NCBI GenBank assembly: GCA_037178675.1
Contig: JAYMGJ010000310.1
Span: 1 to 64,000 of the forward strand
Direction: 5' to 3'
DNA from: Scleroderma bovista
Lineage: Eukaryota; Basidiomycota; Agaricomycetes; Boletales; Sclerodermataceae
Length of the DNA: 64,000 bases
Shown: one piece after another, positions 34,385-45,529 of the stretch
Position numbering within the stretch: position 1 is the stretch's first letter
Layout: each line of letters starts with the position of its first letter
Translations under genes and position numbers: made by a program
The notes under the pieces: generated by a model
What the model was told of the DNA's origin: nothing
The model's input: only the letters and a program-made list of their open reading frames with translations
Database searches by the model: none

Positions 34385-36728
34385 TTACGCGATGCTCGCC
34401 GTTTGCAGCGTCCTTGATGATATAATGAGTCGAGAAAGGATATCAGTAGCTGCTCTACTCACGAAATGAAACCGCAGATCAGAGCTGAAGTCGCCATTCG
34501 CGTGATAACCTTGGCTTGTGAGGGTGCAAGGGCGCTAAGCACACCAATTGTGATCCCAAATGAACCAAGATTGGCGAAGCCGCAAAGCGAGTACGATGCG
34601 ATGGTGAAAGCGCGATTCGAGAGTGGGTTTGAACTTGCCTGGATGGCAGAAAGCTCTAAAGTGCGGGCTTCGGAAAAAAAATCCTACGTTCGTCCAAAGT
34701 AAAAACGCACCTGTGTAAGCTACGAACTCGTTCTCAATGAGCTTAATGGCAAGCAGTTGAGAGACCCGGAGAATTTCATGGCTTGGGATACCTTAAAGGA
34801 AAAGTAAACAGATGGTCACCAGTGGAGTTGAGGTTATGCACCAAGAAGGAATGTGATAGGGTATCCGACATAGCCCAGGATAAGCTGCAAGGTAAGCTGG
34901 TTCATGCCGAATCCATGGCCAACCCAGGTCAATAAACCGTTGATGGCCGAGACAAGAGAAATGATAATAAGCACGTTTGTCCTGCAGGTTTCTATTCAGC
35001 CAAATAATCGAGTTGGTGGCAAATGTCATCCTACACGATCTGGCCGGCGACCTTCAAACCAAACCAGCCACCCTTGGAGAAAGCATGAAGGGCGTTCACG
35101 GGGCGGTCCTCGTCCTCGTCACCACGGTCGACAATGACACGCCCGCGAGTCACCGGTTCGTCAGTTTCTGGGATGCGCATCTTGCTAATAGCGATGGAAG
35201 CAGGAATGGACATAACCGAGGATGTGACAAGATTCTGGGGAGGAACACCCAGAGCAATATATGCAGTAAGCACGGCTCCGGAAATTGTGGAGAAACCTAC
35301 ACATACTCTCATCAATATCGCTACATTATAGTTGAACACGATACTTACCGGAAGTCATGCAGAGATGGAGCTCAGACGGCGTCATGACGTCGACATAAGG
35401 CTTGACCAAACAAGCGGACTCTCCTAGTCCGACCCATGGAGATGCGGCAGCGACCACTGCTTCTGCACCAGACACGTTCAAGAGCTTAAAGAAGATCCAC
35501 GCACTTCAGGAAGAAAGGTCACAGGAATTCATGCCAACCGTGGATGATCCACTCACAATCCTTTGATGACCCATTGCATGACACCCAGCTATGGGCACGG
35601 CCTTTAGCAAACAAGAAAATTAGATAGAAAGGTTGACGTACGTAGTAAAGCATCTGGACAGTTGCAATGAAGAAGATGATTGAAGCAAGCTATTGAACCT
35701 TAATGCGACTGAAAATGGTGAAGATAAGTGAAACAAACGCACAGTGTTGACGTAAAACCAATGTTTCGAGATGGTTTCGGCATCGAAAAAGAACTCGGCG
35801 CCGTTATTGGCTTGGGTCAGGAAGTCCTCAGCAAGGGTTGCGATGTATCGGAAGAAGGAGTAACCGGCGCGGGTTTTCAGCACGAATAAAGCAACAGCCT
35901 GCTGGATAAACAAGCCAGTGATGACAGTGGGCCTAGAAGATCCGTGAAATACACGAAGAGGATAGAGACAGCACACATCGTACCAGCAGATTGCAGAGCG
36001 GTCGATGGAGCTCAGGTAGAATCCACACTGGAACACGAAAAGGCCGACAACCGAGATTGCTCTGTGAGCACGATCACTATTCTATGTCTCTATGAAGGCA
36101 ATGATCGCGGAGCTCAAAAGACGACAACCTACGGCAGACAGAGGAAAGCCAAATGCGGAACCGAAGACCAAGGAAAGAAGACAGACCCAGCCAATAGCGA
36201 ACCTGGAATTGCGAGGGATCTTATACCAAGGTTCCTGGACAAATGGGACCCAGACAGCTTCTACAGGTTTGGTGACGGCAGAGTTCGGAATGAATCTGAA
36301 GGCGATAATACTTGGCGAAAAAAAGATCTTCAGCAACTCTCTCGTGGGACCTCGGAATGCACTCACAGCAAGAAGAGCCATGCAAAGATTGTCTGTTGCA
36401 ACCTGTGGGCTACTGCATTAGCATGTCAGAAATACGGCGGAGAACGGTCCTACCATCTATGACGGGTAGATTTGAGAACTGTGGCAGAAATCCACCAGCC
36501 AAGGATGAGCACCGCCAAACCAAGTAGTAATGCAACCCGGATCTTTGTGCTGAGCACTTCCTTCCGCTGCTTGAGGTCATCTTCCTGGGTACTGGGTGGG
36601 TTATTGATGTCTGTCACAGCCTCCTTTAACTCTCCCGAAGAAGTCAAGAGAGAGGGCTTCCTCTGGGTGATAGTCTGGTCAACGGAGGTTACCTCGTAAT
36701 AGAGCGCAGTGGGAGTGGTCTCGGCCAT
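34385..36728 (-). CDS. Concentrative nucleoside transporter (CNT/SLC28)
   Basis: A plasma-membrane symporter that takes up nucleosides with H+ or Na+. The N-terminus is soluble ([15 protein letters not shown]) and followed by the first helix [20 protein letters not shown]. Conserved CNT segments appear in order: [74 protein letters not shown] followed by [31 protein letters not shown] and [20 protein letters not shown]. These include the substrate-site motifs around GESACLVKP and CGFANLGS. Many introns, about ten. The last small exon ends TLQTASIA at 34385 after a GTGAGT donor. Confidence 0.9.
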
Positions 36729-37207
36729 GGAGCTGGAAGGGACAAGGGAATTCTATTGAGACTGGTGGTATCTAGGTACTTATCTGGTCCCACAAGCTGG
36801 TAAACTCATTTGGCTCAACCACCATGTGGAAGGCCCCGTCTAAGTTCAAAGCGTGTACCTCCCCTCGTCGTGATAGATGTTCACATCCTGAAGAGGCGGA
36901 GAGACGATCCATGCATGTCTATTTGGGTTTGTACCTTGCAAGCGACTGTCGGTCGGCCATTTAGGCGTTTGATGAGGCTGGAATATACACCTCAGCGCTC
37001 AGCTGGATAATGTCGCCAGCTCGAACAGCTGTCAAATTACGTTCTGCAGTACACAGCTTGAGTCATGTAAAAAAAAACAAGAACCTCCACACTAATCTTG
37101 ACATGAATTCATCCAGAACACCATCAAACTTTTCACAATACATGGTAACATTCCCGGGAATAGGTAGCTTTCCTCATCCAGCACACCGAACTGATCCAGG
37201 TGATACG
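36729..37207. other. Intergenic, CNT promoter side
   Basis: 479 bp between the CNT start and the DCAF7 stop. It should contain the CNT promoter and the 3' flank of DCAF7. No further gene or motif seen. Confidence 0.5.
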
Positions 37208-38643
37208 TTACACCTTCAGTGCCCTGATCGACTTCCCTTTTGTAATCGCGATCCATTCACCAGGTGCAGTGGAATGCCCAGTATTCATCGTCATGCCAGG
37301 TATTTGAGGAGACCACGCCAGATTAGTAACCTCCCTGCTAGCAGAATATGCCATAACAGGATCCGTCACGACGCGCTTCTTGACGTCGGGTCGAGGGGAG
37401 TTCAAGCGTGAATTCGCCGCCCGTGGCGATGTCGCAGTTTGTGTGTAAGTGGTCAAATCCCAGAGTAGCACTTGACAGTCATCGCCTACAAACATGTCAT
37501 TCAAGCCCATTTGCCTGCAATCAAGGAAACAAACTTACTAGCAGTGGCAAGGACTGGGCGGTCTGTCATGCTCCAACCCATGGCATTCACTTGACTACGA
37601 TGACCCCTAAGCTCTATGACAGGTTGTCCGGGACTCCGCATATCCAGAATTTGGACATCCGACCCATCCATGTGAAACGTCGACATGTAGTTCGAATCTG
37701 CAGGATTAAACGCAATTCGGAGGAGCGGTGATGTAGGAAGGCGTGATGATGTCGAAGATGGCGGTGCATTCTTGGGAGCGGGCGTTTCATACAGAATTGT
37801 CGAATGCTCCAGACTTCGCAAATCGAAAGCCCGAAGGCTCCCGTCTGCACCAACAGACACAAAGATGTCCGTGGAGCCAGGCAGCCATGCAACATCGTAC
37901 ACCTCTCGATCGTGAGCAATGAGCTGTGTGATAGCCGTTGCTGTGTCGATATTCCAAACCGTGCATGTCGTGTCGATAGACGACGTTACGATGAGACTGG
38001 GTGCCTTCTCATTCCAGGAAAAGCTCGTTAGTGGTGCCCCAGAGGACTGGTTTTGAACCTTGGATTGCTATGTCGCCAAAATACACGCGTGAATATTATC
38101 AGACGAAACCAATACAGATCCAGTTACTTACGCCCGAGAGGCCCGTTTTGAGCGTCAGTCGATGTCCACCCCCAGTCGGCTGCCTCCCTACATACGTGGA
38201 GGAGGTTAGTGGGGCGTCTGCGAAGTACTCCCACACCCTCAGCGCATCCGACGTGGTAGCCAACAGCTCAGCATTCTGGGATTTCCCTGTCCAAGGAAAA
38301 CCAGTTGCGCTTGCAGGCTGCCATTGCAGGTTTGTAGCCGGATATCCGTGATTTGCTTCGACATGGGTCACGAAGTCTGGGTAGTCGGTATAATCATCCT
38401 CGACGAGGACCCGTTCGTCCTGAAGACCTATGACGGCGATCCGATTCCGATAGTCTTCTGTGAACGAAGCGACAGCAAGGCGAAAGGCAGACCGTGGTCG
38501 AGACTGATGGCCCAGCGCAGGCGCCTTGCACCAATCTATGGCATGGACGGGCCCTATCACACGTTAGGCTCACCGCAACATTGAATCGAGATGCTGGTCA
38601 ACATACAAGGTGCTTCATACTGAAGCAGGGTTGTTTGGGTCAT
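37208..38643 (-). CDS. DCAF7: WD40 protein DCAF7/WDR68 orthologue
   Basis: A seven-blade WD40 scaffold that binds DYRK-type kinases and Cul4-DDB1 in other eukaryotes (AN11/TTG1 family). Exon 1 (MTQTTLLQYEAP) begins at 38643 and joins WPVHAIDWCK through a GTATGT intron. Family landmarks: RIAVIGLQDERVLVEDDY, ATTSDALRVWEYFAD, IFVSVGADGSLRAFDLRSLE, HSTILYETPAPKNAPP, LLRIAFNPADSNYMSTFHMD, GDDCQVLLWDLT and IAITKGKSIRALKV at the C-terminus. The final residues match the usual DCAF7 ending, so the gene is complete. Four or more introns. Confidence 0.9.
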
Positions 38644-39162
38644 GTTGCGAGGTTGAGTGAGGTTAATCCTCAACACGCGCTGGATGCCATGTGGAGGAGT
38701 CCCTATTAACATGCGCAATAAATATCACATTGAACTCCACGACAAACGCTTCGTTTGGTTCATTCAGATACTTTGAAAACTCATATCACAACCCTTTGGA
38801 CAATAAACCGCACTGTTTTCAGTGTTACATGATCGGACAATAATATATACAGATAGCGATACGAAAGACGAGAGTAAAGCAGAGGACTAAATTGACTAAG
38901 GCTGGAGGTCATCGAGGGGGCTGGCAGGGGGCATAGGGTTCCGTCGAGAAGTGTCGAGCTACGAGTCAGGGGAGGATAGTGAGGTCGGAATGTTGTGGTG
39001 TGGTGGAGTTGATAGTCACTTGTTTGGGCAGTAAACTCGTTTTTTTTTTTGGATGTCGCCAGAGTCGATGACGAAGACGTGGATTCGCCGAGAATACAAT
39101 CAGTGCAATAGAGGAAACATAAGTAAAGGCTGTGGTGTGAGGGTGAGTCGAATGATGCCGGT
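38644..39162. other. Intergenic, no gene seen
   Basis: 519 bp upstream of DCAF7 and downstream of the next gene. Contains a T10 run near 39040. An open frame on the minus strand here has no protein character. Confidence 0.5.
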
Positions 39163-39816
39163 TTAGTCGGTGTCAACCATGGAGATGGCGCCGCACTGTT
39201 CACAGAAGCTCCACATTGTTCTTGAACCGTCGGGACTTGCGGAGCATGCGACGCGTAGCTTGGGTATTTGAGAGCAATCCGAGCTGAGATTAACACGCAA
39301 GGTGAATAGGGACGTTGACAACAACTGGTCAATTGAGTTGCAACGGACGAGTGACTTACCCATGATGAGCAAAGCTACTTGTAGGTTGTAGGAGCCCAAC
39401 AACCTTTGGGGAATCTGTGGGACAGGGGTCGAGTGTGGGCTCCTGAGCGCTGAGGATGGGGTAGAGCGCTAGTACAGAGCCATCAAACAGTGTCAGAGAA
39501 AGCTGTTCACCGCTTACGGGAGTTATAGTCGACCGCATCAAATAGGCTGGAGGAGAGACTGGAAGAGCTGGCGGTACTAGCAGTGGAGACAAGCCGAGAG
39601 TGGTGGTTCTCAGGGAAAAAAAGGTCCAGGTCAGAAGGAGAATCAGACATAGCAACATCAGCGTCAGGCTCATAGCCAGGGAAGGGAACCAATTTCAGTT
39701 GTTTGGCAACCTAGTATGTGTGAGATAGTGACCGACGGGGACAGGAGAGGGAGTAGGACCTGAATGCAGTCATTAGAGATTTCTGTATCCAGATCGAGCT
39801 TGCGTTTCAAGGCCAT
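39163..39816 (-). CDS. Conserved basidiomycete protein of unknown function
   Basis: A small gene with at least four exons. Exon 1 is MALKRKLDLDTEISNDCIQ; exon 2 is VAKQLKLVPFPGYEPDADVA followed by a Ser-rich stretch to about 39533; a later exon ends KVVGLLQPTSSFAHHG; and the last contains CSQIPKLRVACSASPDGSRT and WSFCEQCGAISMVDTD. The N-terminal KRKL motif and the Cys-containing tail (C, then C-x2-C) are the parts I recall as conserved among mushroom genomes, where the family has no assigned function. The tail could bind metal. Start codons here and in the Apq12-like gene are 203 bp apart, so they share a promoter. Confidence 0.7.
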
Positions 39817-40019
39817 GGCGGGGACAAGAGCAGGATGGAGTAGTGCGATAAGGACGCCCGACGAACAGGTCTTGGGTAAAGAATAACCTGAGCGTTCCCT
39901 CTCGAACTTTATACATGATCGAGTTTGGCTTTGTTTGCTCATATTCGCGGAGTTGAAATCGGGGGTTTGAAATTTCATATCCCCCATTACGTAATCCAGC
40001 CTTGCCATCCCCGACCTCC

Positions 40020-40748
40020 ATGGAAGCTTTTCCAGCCTTGTTGGGTCCTGTCCTCGACTACCTGTCTGAGCGACTGCCACCACCTCTGTATTCATTTGTT
40101 CTGACATTCCTCTCTCATACCCTCGCACTGCTCACTGCCCTGGTCACTCTCGTACAATCGCTCGTCGCGTCAAAGCCTTGGGAGTGGGATGCACAAACCA
40201 TCGTCCCTCCTCTCATAAGCCTCCTTGCCGCATATCTCGCCTTGCACAGTTTATACAGGACAACTGGTTGGGTGATTAGAACCGCGTTCTGGTTCGTCAA
40301 ATGGGGAACTATTCTCGCAGCAGTGTCAGCTGGGATGGGCTGGTATATGGCAACCCAAAACGCAGGGGCTGCCCTCATCCCAGACCTAGGTGGCATCCTT
40401 CTCAACGCCCTTAACGGTGATGGTTGGGATACAACGGATGCCCGTCAATCACGCTCCACGACCAGCCAATCATCCCCACGAACCAATGCAAAATCACGCT
40501 CAAAGCCTTGGGAGTCTTTCAGCAAACATCATACTTGGCAATACCAGGAGCAGCACAGTGACCGGGAGGAAGGGACCGATGCCCGGCAAATCATGTCAAA
40601 CATAGCAGCAGCTGCAAATCATTTACTGGTAGAAAGCCAGTGGTGGGATGCAGCGAAAGATGTCTTCACTGGTGCAACCAATCGAGGTCAAATGGGAGAA
40701 GATGATCGTAAGAAGCGGGGCAAAAGGCACAGGGAGAAAAGCAGATAG
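40020..40748 (+). CDS. Apq12-like nuclear envelope / nuclear pore biogenesis protein
   Basis: An intronless membrane protein of 242 aa. After MEAFPALLGPVLDYLSERLP come a hydrophobic helix LYSFVLTFLSHTLALLTALV, a second, IVPPLISLLAAYLALHSLY, and a third, WGTILAAVSAGMGWYM, then a basic, Ser/Arg-rich cytosolic tail ending KRGKRHREKSR. This layout matches fungal proteins annotated with the Apq12 domain (nuclear envelope lipid balance and pore assembly), but no diagnostic motif can be checked by eye, so the name is moderate. The ATG at 40020 is preferred to the in-frame one at 40002 because it starts the recognisable N-terminus. Confidence 0.6.
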   Translation: MEAFPALLGPVLDYLSERLPPPLYSFVLTFLSHTLALLTALVTLVQSLVASKPWEWDAQTIVPPLISLLAAYLALHSLYRTTGWVIRTAFWFVKWGTILAAVSAGMGWYMATQNAGAALIPDLGGILLNALNGDGWDTTDARQSRSTTSQSSPRTNAKSRSKPWESFSKHHTWQYQEQHSDREEGTDARQIMSNIAAAANHLLVESQWWDAAKDVFTGATNRGQMGEDDRKKRGKRHREKSR

Positions 40749-40803
40749 GTGGTGCATTGACTTTCCATAACCAGGATATCTATTTACATCAAATAGGATA
40801 CTT

Positions 40804-41379
40804 CTAAGACGTCGTCTCCGCAGTCATCTCAGGATGGGTGTATCGGTAGCTAGTAACACAGTCAGAACTAGTTTAATCGCGACAGAAATAATATTCACTG
40901 AGCTAAACGACCCAGTTGCATCAAGCCTGTAGAGCCGACAAAGAAGTTTACCTGGACACATTTGTAAAGCACCGTTGTGAGTAGGTAGTAACAGGAAAGC
41001 TTACTGCGGCAAGACTGTAATTGATTGGTGTGATAACCAAAGAGTAGCGAACCCAGATGAACCCGGTGCATGCCAGTGCTGTAAATGCTCGAGATCAGAG
41101 CGTTTAAACGTATGAAAGTATGACTCGTTACTCACCAACGTTTTGTGACGCACTCAGTTTGTTCGCAGGACGGCTCAAGTCCTTCAAACCAGCCGCTACC
41201 AAACACCACTTCATCAATGGTGCCCAAAAGAATACCGTCTTTGGACCTAGTAATAGGATGCAGAAGAGAAGTCGACGCATGAGGTAAATTCGCTGTGCGT
41301 AGCTACGTGACACACCTGCGGGATGGTTCAAGAAGGCTGTGAATTTGGAAGGAACGGCTGAGGCTGCTGCACCAGACAT
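40804..41379 (-). CDS. MPC2: Mitochondrial pyruvate carrier subunit (MPC2/Mpc3-like)
   Basis: Part of the inner-membrane heterodimer that imports pyruvate. Exon 1 (41379..41316) encodes MSGAAASAVPSKFTAFLNHP; exon 2 (41246..41136) has PKTVFFWAPLMKWCLVAAGL and DLSRPANKLSASQN; further exons give ALACTGFIWVRYSLVITPIN, YSLAA, VNFFVGSTGLMQLGR and a tail YRYTHPEMTAETTS. All junctions were phase-checked, giving about 110-120 aa, right for the family. The KW, DLxRPxxKxSxxQN and RYSxVITPxNY motifs are conserved. The tail converges on the Apq12-like gene with 55 bp between stops. Confidence 0.93.
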
Positions 41380-41957
41380 TTTGACTGCAAACGGACGCAG
41401 GCCACTGGAGTGAAGACCAAACACTTACTCGCGTGAAGCGAACTCCCACTTTCTATTAGAATTTCTAATGCCATAATCAAAATAATTCTCCCCAGCATCA
41501 CGTGCCATCCCTGATCCCTCCGTCCACCAACAATGATTTTTATTACCAAAAATCCTAGCTAGTGAATCTACAAGTATTTGTGTTTCAATTTTCGCCAGAA
41601 GGTCGAGCGGTCCTATCAGAAACCTGCTTGACCACCCATCCCACCATTACTTACTAGGATCCTGGCCAGTGAAGCTTGAGGCTTTCGGAGTGCTGTGCAG
41701 CTCGAATTTATTTATTTATTTTTTCGCTATACAGGTACCAGCCATTGGCCCGGATCAGCAGAAATTGTCGCCACTTGGCCATCCTTGCTGTTCGTCCACA
41801 GCAAGCTGAGTAGTTGGCAAACCAAAGATGCCTTCTTTGTAGATTTGAAACCAGTGTATCATGGCGATACACTTTTGACACTCAAAACGTAACTACTCCA
41901 GGAAAGAGTTACACGTCAGCTGGCAGCACCGAGTCTGTAGATGCGCAGGTACAGCGT
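41380..41957. other. Intergenic, no gene seen
   Basis: 578 bp between MPC2 start and the thioesterase stop. AT-rich patches around 41,550 and 41,700; no convincing coding frame. Confidence 0.5.
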
Positions 41958-43085
41958 TCAGGTAGGGAATGGCTGTCCAACCCATTCCTCGACCAAATCT
42001 TTCCAGCACCCTGTCAACTCCATATGTTTCCCAGGACATGTAACAAAGGCTATTGCTCCTCGTTCATCGAGGCTGCGTAGACCAATGTAATTGTCAACGT
42101 AAAGTGGTTGTTGTCGCATTGGGACAATTGCTGTGGGTCCCGTGAGCCGATCATCCCTAAGAGGTCGCTGGTCATGCTGGGAATCCAGCAACGGAGTGTT
42201 ACGTGTGTCAAGTAGAGATGTTGGTGATGAAAGCACCTTATATTCTTCTACGGAGGCTTCCGAACCAAACCAAGCACTCTCCTTTGGAACAACGGTCTTA
42301 TCCTGCTGGAAAAGGACAAGAATTAAATGGTGTAAAGAGGCCAGGTTATTCGCATATGTGCCGTTTCTGGAAGAGGGCAACAGAGATTCATTGTTAATGT
42401 CCGCGAGAAAGCTACCGACAGTCATGTAGAGCTCCAGTTGAGCGGGGTCTCTAAAATATTGAGCCTGATGGGTGGATTTAGATCGCAACCACGAATACAA
42501 CGAAGTCGAGTGCAAACCTGGACTAGATGCTTCTGGGCCCATTCCGTGTACACACCAGCCTTGGCCCCACGGCGCGCAACTTCACAAAGGAAATCGAAAG
42601 TGCGGCACTCAGGGATATCGGAGATACCCATGTGTTGTGAGCCGAATGTAACAAGGTTGAACACAGGAGGGTCGTTGTATCTCTCCACGTATCCACGTAA
42701 GAACTGACCGGCTTGAGAAAAGCCGATAGCATCGAATCCTCTTCCAAGCTCAGGGATGGATGCGAGCTGTTCTGCCACGAGTGCGATCTGCGCATTGACG
42801 TCGCCATACTAAAGGAAGCGCTTCATAAATATGCCGGACGATCAATGCCCCACTCACAAAGCTGGCGTGCTGGTCTTCTTTGGCATCTCTCTCGATGTAA
42901 ACCGAGTGGACATAGATGCCAGGGTGCATACTCTTGACCTCGTCTTCGAACTGGAGTATGCCAGGTGAAGCATAATTGTCGCCTAAGCCATGCCACACAA
43001 CCAGTGGCCTGATATTGTTCGTCGCTGCGGTTAAGCCATAACCCGCCAGGAAAATAGCTGACACACAACGAAGTGGGAGGGTCAT
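41958..43085 (-). CDS. PPT1: Palmitoyl-protein thioesterase 1 (lysosome/vacuole)
   Basis: Removes palmitate from cysteines of proteins in the vacuole. The start at 43085 gives the signal peptide MTLPLRCVSAIFLAGYGLTA; the frame is open 14 codons further upstream. Then RPLVVWHGLGDNYASPGI, the nucleophile elbow DAIGFSQAGQFLRGYVERYN, NLVTFGSQHMGISDIP, EWAQKHLVQAQYFRDPAQLE, DKTVVPKESAWFG and the catalytic His in CPGKHMELTGCWKD. The Ser, Asp and His triad is all present. Length fits family members (about 310-330 aa after splicing two or three small introns). Confidence 0.93.
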
Positions 43086-43395
43086 GGGGACATGCAATTT
43101 CAATTGTGAACCAGGTCGCTTAGTCATGCAGTTGGATACTCCCTAACTCCAATATTACAATTGGCACGGATAAATATCAAACTTAAAATACTATTCTCGC
43201 CCGAAGAAAAACCGAGTCGAGCGTCAAAATCATGTTCATCCGTTGAGAGACGTGTGTCGATTTAATGCTGGCAAGGAATCCATCAGGTGCCGTTGTGTTT
43301 GGGTATTTTTTCTCACCCGCCCCGTATTTTCAGTCTATGGTCGCCTATTTCGCCTCCAGTCCTCTGAGACCATTCCTCGCGATCCCCCTTCGTAA
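43086..43395. promoter_or_regulatory. Bidirectional intergenic region, PPT1 / GT61
   Basis: 310 bp between two divergent starts. Contains AT-rich stretches (around 43,170-43,195) but no defined element. Confidence 0.4.
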
Positions 43396-45257
43396 ATGGT
43401 CCTACGGTCACCATCACGGCGTGACGCCGTTCTGATTTTACTTGGGGCACTGTGCACCCATCTCCTCTCGGTTCTCGCACCGCTCGCACCTCACGCGATG
43501 GTCATCAGTCATAGCGTGCAAGAACCTTTAATACTGGACAGACCTCTACTGCATGGCCAAGCCCCGGGGGATTCCGTAGGAGCTGATGTCCTCATAGACG
43601 AGTTCGACCCCGCACAGACGCCAGACAACCCGGTGTGGGATCTTTCAGGTGAGAACTTCCCAGATTCGGTCCCCCTCAAATTATACGGAGTTGTTGACCA
43701 TCGCCTCCCAGAGACCATGATTGTTGAACATGTACCCGGTTGGACGGTATTTCGCGACATATACATGGCAAACGGCACCCTCTTTATTGTATCGTCCTCG
43801 CCAAGTTCATTCCCTGAGACTAGATACATGACGTCCACAGCACTCGCTGCGGATACCACACCTGAGAACATTGCTGCCCGCGAGCCTACCCAGTGGAGCA
43901 TGGATTTCCTGACACCAACTGAGGCAACTCAGCGGTGGGGAGCCAGCCCTGAAGAGAGACGAATTACGTCTGTGGAAGGCAACACGGTAAGGGTTTTTAG
44001 GCTTCTTTGCCTGCTTAACAGCCCGAAGTAACCTTTATATTTAGTTCCTGTTTAATGACCCCCCACAGTGTACGTTGACTAATGTACCCATCTCATTACG
44101 ACCTCACAGTTTCCCCCTCCAGTCCTTGCGCATTATTACCACTTTTGTGCCGAACTGCTAGTCGGTGCCTGGGCCTTCTGGAACGGAGCAGCTCATCCAA
44201 ATCTTCCTCCACCCGTCCATCGTGCCATTTTCCCCCATTCCTCTGCGTCAGGTTGGCGAGATCATCCTGGATTCAATGGCTACTTTCTTCGCGCCTCCTT
44301 TCCGTCACTCGCCGTCGAAGTGGACATTGACTGGCAAGATCGTATCGACGCTACATCGGGCACTGATATCGATCGGGCTTGGCACTTTCCATATCTCTTG
44401 CTCGCAGACAGGTCAGCGGCTTTCCGAGGTAAACTCTGTGGCTCAACAAATCAACGCACAGCGAGCGAGTCGGTCGACGGACTCATTGCTCGCTCTAAGT
44501 TGGAATCCGATGCACGATGGTGGCGTCCAGTCCGGCACGCCGTTTGGCGCTTTGCTGGTGTCACTGGTGCTGACATGGCCATCACCCCTGATGTCAACGT
44601 TCAAGAGCATCTGATTGAGGAATTCGAGGAAACTGATAAGATAACCATTACTTATATTTCCCGCCAAGGTACAAGGCGTCGCTTGATACCAGAGGACCAT
44701 GATATACTAGTTAGCGAATTGGAGAGCCTTGTAGCAAGGAAAAATGCTCAAGTGATGTTGACGAAAGGGTCCGACGGTGTGGGGGGAAAGGAATGGGTGT
44801 TGAACATAGTGCAGGCAGAGCAACTAACCAAAGATGAGCAGGTTCGCATTGCTTCCCAAACGAATGTAAGTGTGACGAACTTGTGGGATTATCCGTGGCT
44901 GATGAATAGCCAGATCTTACTCGGCGTTCATGGCAATGGACTGTCTCACCTAATTCTAATGCCGCGTACCCGGGTTTCTGCCGTAATTGAAATATTCTTC
45001 CCTGAAGGCTTTGCCCATGACTACGAGTGGACGGCCCGAGCACTAGGACTGAAACACTACAGTGTCTGGAATGATACGTGAGCGAACCACTGGAATTCTG
45101 ATGCAAACCGTTACTTAAATATCATCGTAGCTATATCACGGAGGACAATACCCCTCGCGTCAAATACCCCGATGGATTCCAAGGCCCGAACATTCCCGTT
45201 TATGGCCCAGCTATTGCCAACTTGATCGAAAAGAGGATTGTTCGAGATTTATCCTAG
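43396..45257 (+). CDS. GT61-family glycosyltransferase, type II membrane protein
   Basis: Probably a Golgi or ER glycosyltransferase; GT61 members add xylose or GlcNAc, and the acceptor here is unknown. An N-terminal anchor (DAVLILLGALCTHLLSVLAP) follows a short basic cytosolic tail. The luminal domain starts after a stem and shows GWTVFRDIYMANGTLFIVSS, FNDPPQFLAHYYHFCAELLV (reached only with introns at about 43987-44044 and 44069-44121), VDIDWQDRI, TITYISRQGTRRRLIPEDHD and ILLGVHGNGLSHLILMPRTR, the DUF563 signature. The last exon gives YITEDNTPRVKYPDGFQG and ends at 45257. A YISRQ and HGNGLSH pair is typical of active members. Confidence 0.85.
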
Positions 45258-45529
45258 AAAACTTCGTTGGATTTATTGGTGTTCGACGTAACTATTACTC
45301 CCGCTAGGCATCTGCTCACACCTCTTCGTTTTGGGACCTATTCAGACACTGGTTTTTAGTTGGTTCACGAGATGATACCCAGGGGTCGTAGGGAGATCGT
45401 ATTAGTAATTTCTTAGGATGATCTATGAATCTATTTCGTTGGTACTCAAAAGGTCTTCGGCATTTCTATGCTATGGATGACAAGTCTATGTTACTACAGT
45501 TGGCCGATGTAGTACAATTGCAACGTAAT

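Noticed and set aside
43509..43901. Antisense frame within the GT61 gene
   Set aside because: A shadow of the coding strand with no independent features.
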